A stretch of DNA of 64,000 nucleotides from Candidatus Bipolaricaulota bacterium (GCA_025060415.1 JANXBT010000002.1:310001-374000), one strand, 5' to 3'; counted from the stretch's first letter, positions 25,462 to 34,015 are shown. The notes: generated by a model not told the origin, from the sequence alone. Translations and numbers: made by a program.

Positions 25462-26549
25462 GCTCCCCCTGCCCGGTCTGCGGCAAAAGGAAACTGCTTT
25501 CCCGGGCCATCGGGGTGTGCGGCGACTGCCTCCGCCAGCGGCCCCAGGAGGCCGAGCCCTTCGTGGCCAAAGCCCGCGCCCGATCCCGCAGGATCTTCGG
25601 CTTTCCCGAGGCCGTGCCCAGGGACCCCCAGGGGCACCCCTGCGGCCTTTGCGTGCACGACTGCCGGGTCCCCCCGGACGGGGTGGGGTTCTGCGGCCTG
25701 CCCCCAGGCGAGCGCTCCGTGGCCCGCGTGAGCTGGTACTACGACCCCCTGCCCACCAACTGCGTGGCGGACTTTGTCTGCCCTGGGGGGACGGGCGCGG
25801 GCTACCCCCGCTACGCCTACCGCCCCGGGGCCGAATACGGCTACAAAAACCTCGCCGTGTTCTACGAGGCCTGTTCCTTCGATTGCCTCTACTGCCAGAA
25901 CTGGCACTACCGCGTGGAGGGCCCGCACCGGGCGCCGGTGGGTCCGGAGGACCTGGCCCGGGCGGTGGACGCCCGGACCTCCTGCATCTGCTTTTTCGGG
26001 GGCGACCCCACCCCCCAATTGCCCCACGCCCTGCGGGCCGCAGAGCTGGCCCGGGAGGCCCACCCCCAAAGGATCCTGCGCATCTGCTTTGAGACCAACG
26101 GCAGCATGAGCCGCGCCCTCCTTGCGCGCATGGTGGAGGTGGCCCTGGCCTCGGGCGGGGTGATCAAGTTCGACCTCAAGGCCTGGGACCCCCACGTGCA
26201 CTACGCCCTGACCGGCGCCCCCAACGCGCGGACGCTGGAGAACTTCGCCTGGGTGGCGGAGCGGTTCGCCCTGCGGCCGGAGGTCCCCCTTCTCGTGGCC
26301 AGCATCTTGCTTGTGCCGGGCTACGTGGACGTGGAGGAGGTGCGGCCCCTGGCCCGCTTTATCGCCGCCCTCAACCCCCACATCCCCGTGAGCCTCCTTG
26401 CTTTTTACCCCAACTGCCTCATGGACGACCTGCCCTGCACGTCCGCCGCGCACATGGAGCGGTGCCTGCGGGCTGCGGAGGAGGCCGGGCTCACCCGGGT
26501 GCACGTGGGGAACCGCCACCTCCTCTGGCCGGGAGATTACGGGGCATGA
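25458..26549 (+). CDS. AmrS-like radical SAM protein with N-terminal zinc ribbon
   Basis: 363 aa. An N-terminal CPVCG...CGDC ribbon (residues 5-24) and a cysteine-rich CGLCVHDCRVPPDGVGFCG (about 62-80) precede the radical SAM cluster motif C-x3-C-x2-C at Cys139/143/146 (EACSFDCLYCQNW). CFETNG and FDLKAW mark later barrel strands. The CQNW motif is typical of the PflA/AmrS group. The AmmeMemo partners (AMMECR1, Memo) are not adjacent, so the substrate is unknown. It starts by ATGA overlap with the endonuclease V gene and ends by ATGA overlap with coaE. Confidence 0.82.
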   Translation: MSSPCPVCGKRKLLSRAIGVCGDCLRQRPQEAEPFVAKARARSRRIFGFPEAVPRDPQGHPCGLCVHDCRVPPDGVGFCGLPPGERSVARVSWYYDPLPTNCVADFVCPGGTGAGYPRYAYRPGAEYGYKNLAVFYEACSFDCLYCQNWHYRVEGPHRAPVGPEDLARAVDARTSCICFFGGDPTPQLPHALRAAELAREAHPQRILRICFETNGSMSRALLARMVEVALASGGVIKFDLKAWDPHVHYALTGAPNARTLENFAWVAERFALRPEVPLLVASILLVPGYVDVEEVRPLARFIAALNPHIPVSLLAFYPNCLMDDLPCTSAAHMERCLRAAEEAGLTRVHVGNRHLLWPGDYGA

Positions 26550-27163
26550 GGGTCGTTGGGCTGGCCGGGCCGACGGGGACGGGGAAGTCCACGGTGGCGC
26601 GGATGCTGGCGCGCCGGCCCGGCTTCGCCCACGTGGACTGCGACGTCCTGGCCTGGGAGACCTACCGGCCGGGCGGCCCCGCCTATTTGGGGGTGCGCGC
26701 CCGCTTCGGCCCACAAATCCTCAACCCCGACGGCACGGTGAACCGGGAGCGGCTCGCTGCCCTGGTGTTCGCCGACCCCCAGGCCCGCAGGGACCTCGAG
26801 GACCTCGTGCACCCCTGGGTCATGGCGGCCCTCCGCCAGAGGGCCAAGGAGCTCCAGGGGAAGGGCACGCAGTACCTCCTCGTGGAGGGGGCGCTGCTGC
26901 TCCACTCGCCCCACGTGGACCGGGGGTTTTTCGACCTCTTCCTTTGGCTTTCCGTGCCGGAGGAGGAGCGGCGGAGGCGGCTGCGGGCCGCGGGGCTTCC
27001 GGAGGAGGTCATCGCCCGCAGGCTGGCGGCCCAGGCCGAGCTCGCCCCGCCCCTCCTCCCCAACCTCCTTGTGGTGGACGGGACGGGCGCGCCCGCCGAG
27101 GTGGCCCGCCGGGTCCTCCAGGCCCTCACCCGCTACTTCAGCGCGGCGCCCCCCAGCGCCTGA
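26546..27163 (+). CDS. coaE: dephospho-CoA kinase
   Basis: Phosphorylates the ribose 3'-OH of dephospho-CoA, the last step of CoA synthesis. 205 aa with P-loop GPTGTGKST (residues 8-16), HVDCDVLAWE with the catalytic Asp, and LEDLVHPWVM and LVEGALLLH matching the CoA domain. The start at 26546 overlaps the radical SAM stop. The 3' end overlaps murE tail-to-tail by about 31 nt, which is unusually long for this window. Confidence 0.9.
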   Translation: MRVVGLAGPTGTGKSTVARMLARRPGFAHVDCDVLAWETYRPGGPAYLGVRARFGPQILNPDGTVNRERLAALVFADPQARRDLEDLVHPWVMAALRQRAKELQGKGTQYLLVEGALLLHSPHVDRGFFDLFLWLSVPEEERRRRLRAAGLPEEVIARRLAAQAELAPPLLPNLLVVDGTGAPAEVARRVLQALTRYFSAAPPSA

Positions 27164-28545
27164 ACCACCGCAAGGTCGGAGAAGGGCAGGGCCCCCTGGG
27201 CCAGGATCTGCCGGCGCTCGTGCCCCTTCCCCGCGATGAGCACGCAATCCCCGGCCCGCGCCCACGCCAGGGCGAACCGAATGGCCTCCGCCCGGTCCAA
27301 AAGGACCGTGAACCAGCCGCCCACCTCCGCGACCCCCCGCGCCACCTCCTGCGCGATGGCCCGCGGGTCCTCGGACTTGGGGTTGTCCGCGGTGATGACC
27401 ACCAGGTCCGCCCATTGCCCGGCGAGGCGGCCCATGAGGGCGCGCTTGCCCCGGTCGGCCTCCCCAGGGCAGCCGAACACCACCGCCAGCCGCCGCGCCC
27501 GCGGGCGCAGCTCCCGCAGCATCCTCCCCAGGGCCTCGGGGTTGTGGGCGAAGTCCACCACCACCTCGGCCCCCGCCGGGGTACGAAAGCGCGCGTACCG
27601 CCCGGGCGGAAGGGTTAAGGCGGCCAAGCCCTCCCGCACCCCGCGCCAGGGGAGCCCCAGGGCCAGGGCCACGCTCAGGGCGGCCAGGGCGTTCTCCACG
27701 TTGTGGAGCCCGTGGAAGGGGAGGAAGGCTTCGCCGCCGCCAAAGGGGCTGTGGACGAACAAGCGGGTCCCGGTGGGGTCTTCCGCCAGGCGCAGGGCCC
27801 GCACCTCGCCCCGGCCCAGGCCGTAGGTGAGGAGCCGCGCGGAGGGGGCCGCGGCCCGCACGGCCTCCACCGGCGCCCGCACGTTCGCCACCGCCCACGC
27901 CCCCTTGGGGAGCATGCGGAACAAGCGCAGCTTGGCCTCAAGATAGGCCTCCAGGGTCCCGTGGAAGTCCAGGTGATCGCGGGCGAAGCTCGTGAACACC
28001 GCGGCCCGGAGGTGCACGCCGTCCACGCGGTGCTGCGCCAGCCCAATGGAGGAGGCCTCGAACGCGAAGAACTTTTTCCCCTGGGCCAGGGCCTCCGCGG
28101 CGATCCGCTGGAGCTCCGGGGCCTCCGGCGTGGTCACGCAGGAAAGCCCCTCCTCCTCCACGCGCACGGTGGTGATCGTCTCGCACGCGGGGAGGAGCTG
28201 GCCCAGGAAGTGGACCACCGTGGTCTTCCCGTTCGTGCCGGTGACCCCGATGGCGCAGAGTTTGCGGGTGGGATGGCCGTAGAAGGCGCAGGCGGCCTGG
28301 GCCAGGGCGGCGCGGGCCTTGGGGACCCGGACCACGGGCACGGGGAGATCGAGGGGCCGCTCGGCCACCACGGCCACCGCGCCCTTCCCCACCGCCTCGG
28401 CGGCGAAGGCGTGCCCATCGTGCTTGCTCCCCGGCAGGGCGAAGAAGAGGTCCCCGGGCTGCACCCGCCGGGAGTCCCAGCTCAGCCCGCGCACTTCCAC
28501 CCGCGGAAGGTCCTCCTGCCCAAGGAGCTCCGAGAGGTCGGGCAC
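27133..28545 (-). CDS. murE: UDP-MurNAc-L-Ala-D-Glu ligase, MurE type
   Basis: Adds the third amino acid of the peptidoglycan stem peptide. 470 aa: N-terminal UDP-binding domain (DSRRVQPGDLFFALPG), ATP motif GVTGTNGKTTV, central FARDHLDFHGT, and C-terminal VIAGKGHE. The diamino-acid motif reads DNPKSEDP (387-394), where meso-DAP enzymes have DNPR. The third residue of the stem is therefore uncertain (ornithine or lysine possible). GTG start without a Shine-Dalgarno sequence, 8 nt after TACCCT. It is isolated from other mur genes. Confidence 0.9.
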   Translation of the reverse strand: MPDLSELLGQEDLPRVEVRGLSWDSRRVQPGDLFFALPGSKHDGHAFAAEAVGKGAVAVVAERPLDLPVPVVRVPKARAALAQAACAFYGHPTRKLCAIGVTGTNGKTTVVHFLGQLLPACETITTVRVEEEGLSCVTTPEAPELQRIAAEALAQGKKFFAFEASSIGLAQHRVDGVHLRAAVFTSFARDHLDFHGTLEAYLEAKLRLFRMLPKGAWAVANVRAPVEAVRAAAPSARLLTYGLGRGEVRALRLAEDPTGTRLFVHSPFGGGEAFLPFHGLHNVENALAALSVALALGLPWRGVREGLAALTLPPGRYARFRTPAGAEVVVDFAHNPEALGRMLRELRPRARRLAVVFGCPGEADRGKRALMGRLAGQWADLVVITADNPKSEDPRAIAQEVARGVAEVGGWFTVLLDRAEAIRFALAWARAGDCVLIAGKGHERRQILAQGALPFSDLAVVQALGGAALK

Positions 28546-28553
28546 GGGGCGGA

Positions 28554-28559
28554 AGGGTA
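28554..28559 (-). promoter_or_regulatory. -10 TACCCT, probable leaderless start of murE
   Basis: TACCCT plus exactly 8 nt (TCCGCCCC) precedes the GTG start. No -35 is evident. Confidence 0.4.
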
Positions 28560-28614
28560 GGGCGGGCGGGGCGCGGAGGGGGCGACAGAGGGGACGCGGC
28601 CGTGGGTCGTTTGG

Positions 28615-29103
28615 CTACTTCGTGTGTTTGTCGGCCACCACGGAGGCCGCGTAGGCCTCGGGTTTGGTGCGCACGAAGAACCCGCTGCCCCGGATCATGC
28701 CCACCACCTCCTCCACGAGGTCACGGGTGCGGCCGCCGCGGCCGATGTCCACGTGGATCTCCAGGCGGCAGTCGAACACGCCCCGCTCCTTGAAAGCCTC
28801 GATGAGGGCCTGGGCGGTCTCGTAGGAGAGGAGGGCTTCGCGCCAGATGCGGTCGCGCAGGGTTTTGGGCTTCCGCTCCACCACGCGGCGCCAGAAGTAC
28901 CGGCCGCCCCGGCCCACCCGGTGCACCACGATGGCCGTCACGTACTCCGCCTCGCCGTAGTAGGTCTGGGAGTCCGTGCCCACCACGATGGAGTAGAGGT
29001 CCTCGGGGCCGGCGGCCATCATGACCAGGATCTCATCCACCACCTCGGGGAAGGCGAGCCGACCCAGGGTCGGGCTGTAATAAACCGCGTTTTTCCCGTC
29101 CAT
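28615..29103 (-). CDS. YkuK-like (DUF458) RNase H-fold protein
   Basis: 162 aa from ATG 29103 (MDGKNAVYYSPTLG). The motif VGTDSQTYYG with an early Asp, VTAIVVHR, and CRLEIHVDIGRGG with two acidic residues fit the YkuK/DUF458 family, described as RNase H-like. Biochemical role not established to my knowledge. A longer in-frame upstream extension crosses the promoter and is rejected. It ends about 70 bp before the murE start; both are on the minus strand. Confidence 0.75.
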   Translation of the reverse strand: MDGKNAVYYSPTLGRLAFPEVVDEILVMMAAGPEDLYSIVVGTDSQTYYGEAEYVTAIVVHRVGRGGRYFWRRVVERKPKTLRDRIWREALLSYETAQALIEAFKERGVFDCRLEIHVDIGRGGRTRDLVEEVVGMIRGSGFFVRTKPEAYAASVVADKHTK

Positions 29104-29114
29104 GGGCGACGAAA

Positions 29115-29143
29115 ATTCTAAGGGATCGCAGGGAAAATGCAAA
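29115..29143 (-). promoter_or_regulatory. promoter of the YkuK-like gene
   Basis: TTTGCA (29143-29138), a 17-nt spacer and TAGAAT (29120-29115) lie 11 nt before the ATG. The remaining 137 bp to the WD40 gene hold only a GGAATTCC palindrome and no recognisable gene. Confidence 0.6.
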
Positions 29144-29280
29144 CCGATCGCGCCCTGACGATGGGGCCGCAAGCGCGCTGGCCCAAAGCGGCCGAAGGCC
29201 CCACGAATTCGGGTCTTCCCAAAGGAATTCCTTGGGGGCCGAAGCGGGGCCGGGAAGGGTTAGCTTCCTAGAGCCAAGGG

Positions 29281-30873
29281 TCAGCGGCCGCGAAGGAGGG
29301 CCGCCACGTCCCACAGGAGCACCGTGCCGTCCGCCGATCCGGAGGCGAGGGTCTTCCCGTCCGGGGAAAACGCCACGAAGAAGACGCCGTCCGTATGCCC
29401 GGCGAGGGTGTGGAGCTCCCTCCCGGTGGCCACGTCCCAAAGCTTGATCGTTTTGTCCCACGATCCGGAGGCGAAGGTCTTCCCGTCCGGGGAAAACGCC
29501 ACGGAGATGATTGAGCCCATATGCCCGGTGAGGGTGCGGAGCTCCCCCCCGGTGGCCATGTCCCACAGCTTGATCGTTTTGTCCCCTGACCCAGAGGCCA
29601 GAAGCTTCCCGTCCGGGGAGAACGCCACGGAGTAGACGGGGCCCATATGCCGAGCGAGGACCCGGAGCTCCCTCCCAGCGGCCACGTCCCACAGCCTGAT
29701 CGTCCTGTCCCCTGACCCGGAGGCTAGAAGCTTCCCATCCGGGGAGAACGCCACGAAGAAGACGCCGTCCGCATGCCCGACGAGGGTTTGGAGCTCCCTC
29801 CCGGTGGCCACGTCCCACAGCTTGATCGTCTTGTCCCCCGACCCGGAGGCGAGGGTCCTCCCGTCTGGAGAAAACGCTACGCAGAGGACTACGTCCGTAT
29901 GCCCGGTGAGGGTGCGGAGCTCCCTCCTGGCGGCCACGTCCCACAGCTTGATCGTTTTGTCCCACGACCCGGAGACGAGGGTCTTCCCGTCTGGAGAAAA
30001 CGCCACGGAGTAGACAGGGCCTACATGCCCGGCAAGGGCCCGCGGCTCCCTCCCGGTGGCCACGTCCCACAGCTTGATCGTTCTGTCCCACGACCCGGAA
30101 GCAAGAAGCTTCCCGTCCGGGGAAAACGCCACAGAGGAGACGGAGTCCGTATGTCCGGCGAGGGTGCGGAGCTCCTTACCTGTGGCCACGTCCCAGAGTT
30201 TAATCGTCGTGTCCCTCGACCCGGAGGCGAGGGTCTTCCCGTCCGGGGAAAACGCCACGAAGAATACGGCTTCGGTATGCCCGGCGAGGGTGCGGAGCTC
30301 CTTACCTGTGGCCACGTCCCAAAGCTTGATCGTCCCGTCCCACGACCCCGAGGCAAGGAGCTTCCCGTCCGGGCTGAACGCCACCGAGGTGACCCATCCC
30401 GTATGCCCAACGAGGGTCCGGACCTCCTGTCCCGTCCCCACGTCCCACAGCTTGATCGTCCCATCTCCCGACCCCGAGGCGAGGAGCTTCCCGTCCGGGC
30501 TGAACGCCACCGAGGTGACGAGCCACCTATGCCCAACGAGGGTCCGGACTTCCGTCCCCCGCACGACGTCCCAAAGCTTGATCGTCTCGTCTGCCGACCC
30601 CGAGGCAAGGAGCGTCCCGTCCGGGCTGAACGACACCGACCAGACATACAACATATGCCCCTCGAAGGTCCGGACCACCTTCCAGGTCGCCGTGTCCACG
30701 AGGTGGACCACGCTCGCCCCTCCCCCCACCGCGAGGTACCGCCCCTTGGGCGACCAGGCCACCACCCAAACCACCCCAAACCCCAGGGTGCGCACGGGCG
30801 GCAACGCGCTTTCCCCTGCCGCCACGGTCCCCAACGCCACCACCGCCACCGCAACCAAGACCGCCCTCTTCAT
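29281..30873 (-). CDS. secreted WD40 repeat protein, twelve blades
   Basis: 530 aa: a signal peptide (MKRAVLVAVAVVALGTVAAG), one degenerate blade (about 27-65), then eleven near-identical 42-residue WD40 repeats (consensus SVAFSPDGKLLASGS, then D-x-T-I-K-L-W-D-V). Such repeats form beta-propellers for protein-protein contacts; twelve blades could make one large or two smaller propellers. GGAGGGG supports ATG 30873. A truncated trypsin-like protease gene lies just upstream on the same strand, so the pair may once have worked together. Ligand unknown. Confidence 0.88.
   Translation of the reverse strand: MKRAVLVAVAVVALGTVAAGESALPPVRTLGFGVVWVVAWSPKGRYLAVGGGASVVHLVDTATWKVVRTFEGHMLYVWSVSFSPDGTLLASGSADETIKLWDVVRGTEVRTLVGHRWLVTSVAFSPDGKLLASGSGDGTIKLWDVGTGQEVRTLVGHTGWVTSVAFSPDGKLLASGSWDGTIKLWDVATGKELRTLAGHTEAVFFVAFSPDGKTLASGSRDTTIKLWDVATGKELRTLAGHTDSVSSVAFSPDGKLLASGSWDRTIKLWDVATGREPRALAGHVGPVYSVAFSPDGKTLVSGSWDKTIKLWDVAARRELRTLTGHTDVVLCVAFSPDGRTLASGSGDKTIKLWDVATGRELQTLVGHADGVFFVAFSPDGKLLASGSGDRTIRLWDVAAGRELRVLARHMGPVYSVAFSPDGKLLASGSGDKTIKLWDMATGGELRTLTGHMGSIISVAFSPDGKTFASGSWDKTIKLWDVATGRELHTLAGHTDGVFFVAFSPDGKTLASGSADGTVLLWDVAALLRGR
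29300..30678 (-). repeat. eleven tandem 126-bp WD40-coding repeats
   Basis: DNA units of 126 bp recur in phase. They share blocks such as GCTTGATCGTTTTGTCCCA and CTTCCCGTCCGGGGAAAACG (plus-strand reading). High nucleotide identity indicates recent duplication or gene conversion. Copy number may vary between strains and be miscalled in short-read assemblies. Confidence 0.85.
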
Positions 30874-30951
30874 CGTCCCCTCCTTCGTCCTGAACTCTCC
30901 CCTCGGACAACCCTCCAGCCCTCACCCGCACCTTGGTCTATGGTAGGACTC

Positions 30952-31434
30952 CTAGGTCTCACGCCCAGCGACGGCAAGGCGGCTCCCCTTCTCAAAGCTC
31001 CACCTAAGCCGCGGGATGGAGGGACTGGGGTTCGCGTGATCTTTAGAGGATGCTCCCCAACCCCGGTAGCTCTCCAAGCAAGGGAGCTTCACGCAAGACT
31101 GCCCATTAAGGCCGCTTGCAGGGATCTTGAGCACGGCCACGTCGGCCTTGTGGTCAACGCTTACCAGAGAAGCCCGGTATTCCCGCTGCTCTTCCACGAT
31201 GACCGTGATGCGGATAGCGTCCTCGATCACGTGGGCCGCGGTAAGGATGTAGCCGTCCGGGGAGACGAGGGCCCCGCTGCCGAAGGCAGTGCCCTGGCGG
31301 GTTTCCACCTGGATCCAGACCACCGCGGGCTTGGCCGCCTGGATGAGGGACGGCCAGTCCGTGGTTTGGGCCAGCCCGAGGCACGCGCCTCCCACCCAAA
31401 GCAGGAACCAAGCTAGCAGACGGGAAAATTTCGT
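30952..31434 (-). pseudogene. decayed trypsin-like (HtrA/Deg-type) serine protease
   Basis: The frame from 31434 reads as a signal peptide, KFSRLLAWFLLWVGGACLGLA, whose expected start codon is ACG, one change from ATG. A protease N-lobe follows with the catalytic His (YILTAAHVIED) and Asp (VDHKADVAVLKI). Similarity stops soon after LKIPASG. The catalytic Ser (GNSGGP) and the whole second barrel are missing, and the remaining frame to 30952 is unrelated. An in-frame TTG at 31485 is the only alternative start. Most likely an inactivated gene. Confidence 0.65.
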
Positions 31435-31813
31435 CTCCGCCCCCTTCGCCCACCGAGGGCTTACAAGTTTAATTGTACGCCTCAACGCTGCAGGAGGCGG
31501 AGGGCTTGGGGGGAGCCAAACGCCTTTCCCCGCGACCTCGGCTGGGGCCCCCTCCTGTGAGCTCGAAAAGGCGTGACCCCCTGTCCGCGGTTCCCCAAGC
31601 CCTGGGCGGACGCTCCCGCGGGCCACGGGGACCATGGAGATTTCCTAAAACCGCGCCGCTTGATCTTGCGTGGGGCGGGCGGACGGGCGTCGCGCACCCT
31701 TTACGGGCGCGCCCCGGCAAACCCCACGAAACGGGCGATCTTCCCCATCCCCCGCCGGGTGGAGCAGCGGACTCCTAAGGCTTTCTCGGTCAGGACGGGG
31801 AAGATCGAACGGG
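31435..31813. other. gene-poor interval
   Basis: About 380 bp without a convincing coding sequence. It holds TACAAT on the minus strand near 31471-31476 (a possible old promoter of the decayed protease), several short GC hairpins, and an 11-bp inverted repeat next to the histidine-kinase stop. Open frames here have no ribosome sites or family features. Confidence 0.5.
31736..31807. repeat. 11-bp inverted repeat flanking 50 bp
   Basis: CGATCTTCCCC (31736-31746) and GGGGAAGATCG (31797-31807) are perfect complements. The right arm starts 6 nt past the histidine-kinase stop, so a long stem-loop at the 3' end of that transcript is possible. Confidence 0.45.
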
Positions 31814-33181
31814 CTACTGGGCGGGGAGGCTGAAGGTGAAGCGGGCGCCGTTTCGGTTCTCCGCCCAGATGCGGCCCCCGTGGGCCTGCACCAGCTCCTT
31901 GGCGATGGCCAGGCCCAGGCCCGTCCCGCCCTCCGCCCGGGATTTGTCGGCCTTGTAGAAGCGCTCGAAGATGTGGGGGAGGTCCTCCGGGGGGATGCCC
32001 GGGCCCTGGTCCTGCACGCTCACCCAGATCTCGTTCCCCTCGCGGTGCGCGGAGACGGTCACCGTCGAGCCCGGAGGCGAATACCGAAGGGCGTTGGAAA
32101 GGAGGTTCCCTAGGACCTGGCGGATGCGCCGGGGGTCCGCGGAGACCCACAGGCCCGGCTCCCGCACCACAACCACCTCCACGCCCTCCTCCTTGGCCAC
32201 GGGCCGCACGGCCTCCACCACCCCCGCCACAAGCTCCCCCAGCTCCACCCGCTCCTTTTCCAGGGGGAGGTGCCCGGTGTCCGCCAGGGTCAGGGTGCGC
32301 AGGTCCTCCACGAGCTCCCCAAGCTGCAAGGTCTCCTCGTACACCGGGGCCAAGGACTCGGGGGTAAGGGGGAAGGCCCCGTCCAAGATGGCCTCCAGGT
32401 TGCCCCGAATCACGGCCAGCGGGGTGCGGAGCTCGTGGGCCACGTCCGCCAGGAACTGCTTGCGCGCGGCCTCCGAGCGCTGGAGGGCCTCGGCCATGCG
32501 GTTGAAGGCCTGGGCCAACCTCCCGATCTCGTCCCGGGTGGCCACGGCCACCCGGTGCGCGAGATCCCCTTGGGCGATGCGCTCCGTGGCGTGGATGAGG
32601 CGCTGAAGGGGCAGAGCAAGCTGGGTGGCCAAAAGGGTCCCCAAAAGGAGGGCCACGGCGAAGGCCACGGCCCCGGCCACCAGGGCCGCCCGCCGCACGG
32701 AGGACAGGAAATCCTGCTCCAGCGGGGTCAGGATCGCGGGGTCGATGGGCACAAGGGTCCCCACCTGCCTTCCCGCGGCGAGCACGGGGATCCCATAGCG
32801 CTGAGCTTGCTCCCGCAGCCCGGGGTCGTCGGCGGTGCACCGGCCCAGGAGGCTCTGTTCTGCGCAGCCCACCACGTTCCCCTCCCGGTCCAGGAGGATG
32901 TACTGGGCCATGAACCCGGTCACGGACACGACCCGGCCCTGGCGGAGGAGGAAGACCTCCACGCGGGTGCGGAAGAGCTGGTCCACGCCGGCCCAGCTGC
33001 CCCGGGCCTCCCAGAACTGCCCAAGGAGGCGGGCCAGCTGCTGGCCGGCGGCCTGGCGCTCCTCCCGGCGGTAGGCGGCGAAGCGCTCGCTTACGGCCCG
33101 CGCGGTGAGGAAGTAGGTGCCCACCGCGGCCAGGGTGGCCACCAGGGTCAGCGCCGCTAGCAGCTTCCAGCGGAAGGACAT
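31814..33181 (-). CDS. two-component sensor histidine kinase
   Basis: 455-aa membrane kinase. It has TM1 (WKLLAALTLVATLAAVGTYFL), an extracytoplasmic sensor of about 145 residues, and TM2 (about 170-192). A HAMP follows (ALPLQRLIHATERIAQGDL), then DHp with phospho-acceptor His249 in VAHELRTPLAVI, and the HATPase domain with N box NLLSNALRYSPPG, DQGPGIPPEDLPHIFERFY and GTGLGLAIAKELVQAHGG. The sensor has a Cys pair (VVGCAEQSLLGRC). Its start overlaps the response-regulator end by 25 nt, so the two are co-translated. Signal unknown; BaeS/ResE-like layout. Confidence 0.92.
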   Translation of the reverse strand: MSFRWKLLAALTLVATLAAVGTYFLTARAVSERFAAYRREERQAAGQQLARLLGQFWEARGSWAGVDQLFRTRVEVFLLRQGRVVSVTGFMAQYILLDREGNVVGCAEQSLLGRCTADDPGLREQAQRYGIPVLAAGRQVGTLVPIDPAILTPLEQDFLSSVRRAALVAGAVAFAVALLLGTLLATQLALPLQRLIHATERIAQGDLAHRVAVATRDEIGRLAQAFNRMAEALQRSEAARKQFLADVAHELRTPLAVIRGNLEAILDGAFPLTPESLAPVYEETLQLGELVEDLRTLTLADTGHLPLEKERVELGELVAGVVEAVRPVAKEEGVEVVVVREPGLWVSADPRRIRQVLGNLLSNALRYSPPGSTVTVSAHREGNEIWVSVQDQGPGIPPEDLPHIFERFYKADKSRAEGGTGLGLAIAKELVQAHGGRIWAENRNGARFTFSLPAQ

Positions 33182-33867
33182 CCGCCCCCTCCCGCGGGGT
33201 GGAACTTGTAGCCCACCCCGTGCACGGTGAGGATGTACACGGGGTTCTCCGGGTCGGGCTCGATCTTCCTGCGCAGGTTTTTGATGTGGGAGTCCACGGT
33301 GCGGGGGATGGTGGCGTAGGTGCGGTCCCGCAGGGCCTGGAGGAGCTCGCGGCGGGTGAACACCCGGCCGGGGTGGCGGACCAGCACGGCCAGGAGGTCG
33401 AACTCCGTGGGCGTGAGGTCCAGAAGCTTGCCGGCCAGGCGGGCCTCCCGGGCGGCCAGGTCCATGGTGAGGGGGCCGGCGTGGAGCACCTCGGCAGCCA
33501 CCGCCCCCTCCACCCGCCGCAGCACCGCGCGCACCCGCGCCGCCAGCTCCCGCAGGCTGAAGGGCTTCACCACGTAGTCGTCCGCGCCCATCTCCAGGCC
33601 CGCCACGCGGTCCGCCTCCTCCGCCCGTGCCGTGAGCATAATGATGGGCACCGCCGACTCCCGCCGAATCCTCTGGGCCAGCTCCAGCCCGTTCATCCCG
33701 GGGAGCATGATGTCCAGGATCACCAGGTCCGGCCTCAGGGCCTGGAACCTGTGCCAGCCCGTCTCCCCGTCGAAGGCCACCTCCACGCGGTAGCCCTCGC
33801 GGAGGAGGTAGGCCTGCACCATGCGGGCGATCTCCCGCTCGTCCTCCACCACCAGGATCGTGCGCAT
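33157..33867 (-). CDS. OmpR/PhoB-family response regulator
   Basis: 236 aa. The receiver domain has Asp52 (VILDIMLPG) as the phosphorylation site, acidic pair EDE near residues 8-10, and Lys in YVVKPFS. The winged-helix domain includes LTPTEFDLLAVLVRHPGRVFTRRELL and HGVGYKF. A short Cys-ending tail (GGGGCPSAGSC) is unusual. It is the first gene of the RR-HK pair. ATG 33867 directly follows GGGAGG (too close for a Shine-Dalgarno sequence) and lies 8 nt after TACCCT, fitting a leaderless start. Confidence 0.93.
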   Translation of the reverse strand: MRTILVVEDEREIARMVQAYLLREGYRVEVAFDGETGWHRFQALRPDLVILDIMLPGMNGLELAQRIRRESAVPIIMLTARAEEADRVAGLEMGADDYVVKPFSLRELAARVRAVLRRVEGAVAAEVLHAGPLTMDLAAREARLAGKLLDLTPTEFDLLAVLVRHPGRVFTRRELLQALRDRTYATIPRTVDSHIKNLRRKIEPDPENPVYILTVHGVGYKFHPAGGGGCPSAGSC

Positions 33868-33875
33868 CCTCCCTT

Positions 33876-33881
33876 AGGGTA
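33876..33881 (-). promoter_or_regulatory. -10 TACCCT of the two-component operon
   Basis: TACCCT, 8 nt, then ATG. Divergent from the acyl-CoA synthetase promoter 135 bp away. Confidence 0.4.
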
Positions 33882-34015
33882 CGGCCCAAGGGGGGCAGGG
33901 GCCAAGGGGCCCCTACCTGGGCAGGAAGCGGGCTCTTGCTCCCTTCCGCGCCCATTGTCCCTCCCTTTCTGTCGAGGGCCCCCGCAGGGGCTGTGGAAAT
34001 TCTGTGGAGGCCGGC

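Noticed and set aside
29281-30873. CRISPR-like array
   Set aside because: The repeats are 126 bp, in phase with WD40 codons and have no spacers.
31754-31780. tRNA-Arg(CCT)-like stretch (GGAGCAGCGG ACTCCTAAG)
   Set aside because: It resembles a D-arm end plus anticodon loop, but the 3' anticodon strand, T-arm and acceptor are not there, and the 5' D-stem does not pair. Coincidence is more likely than an att remnant.
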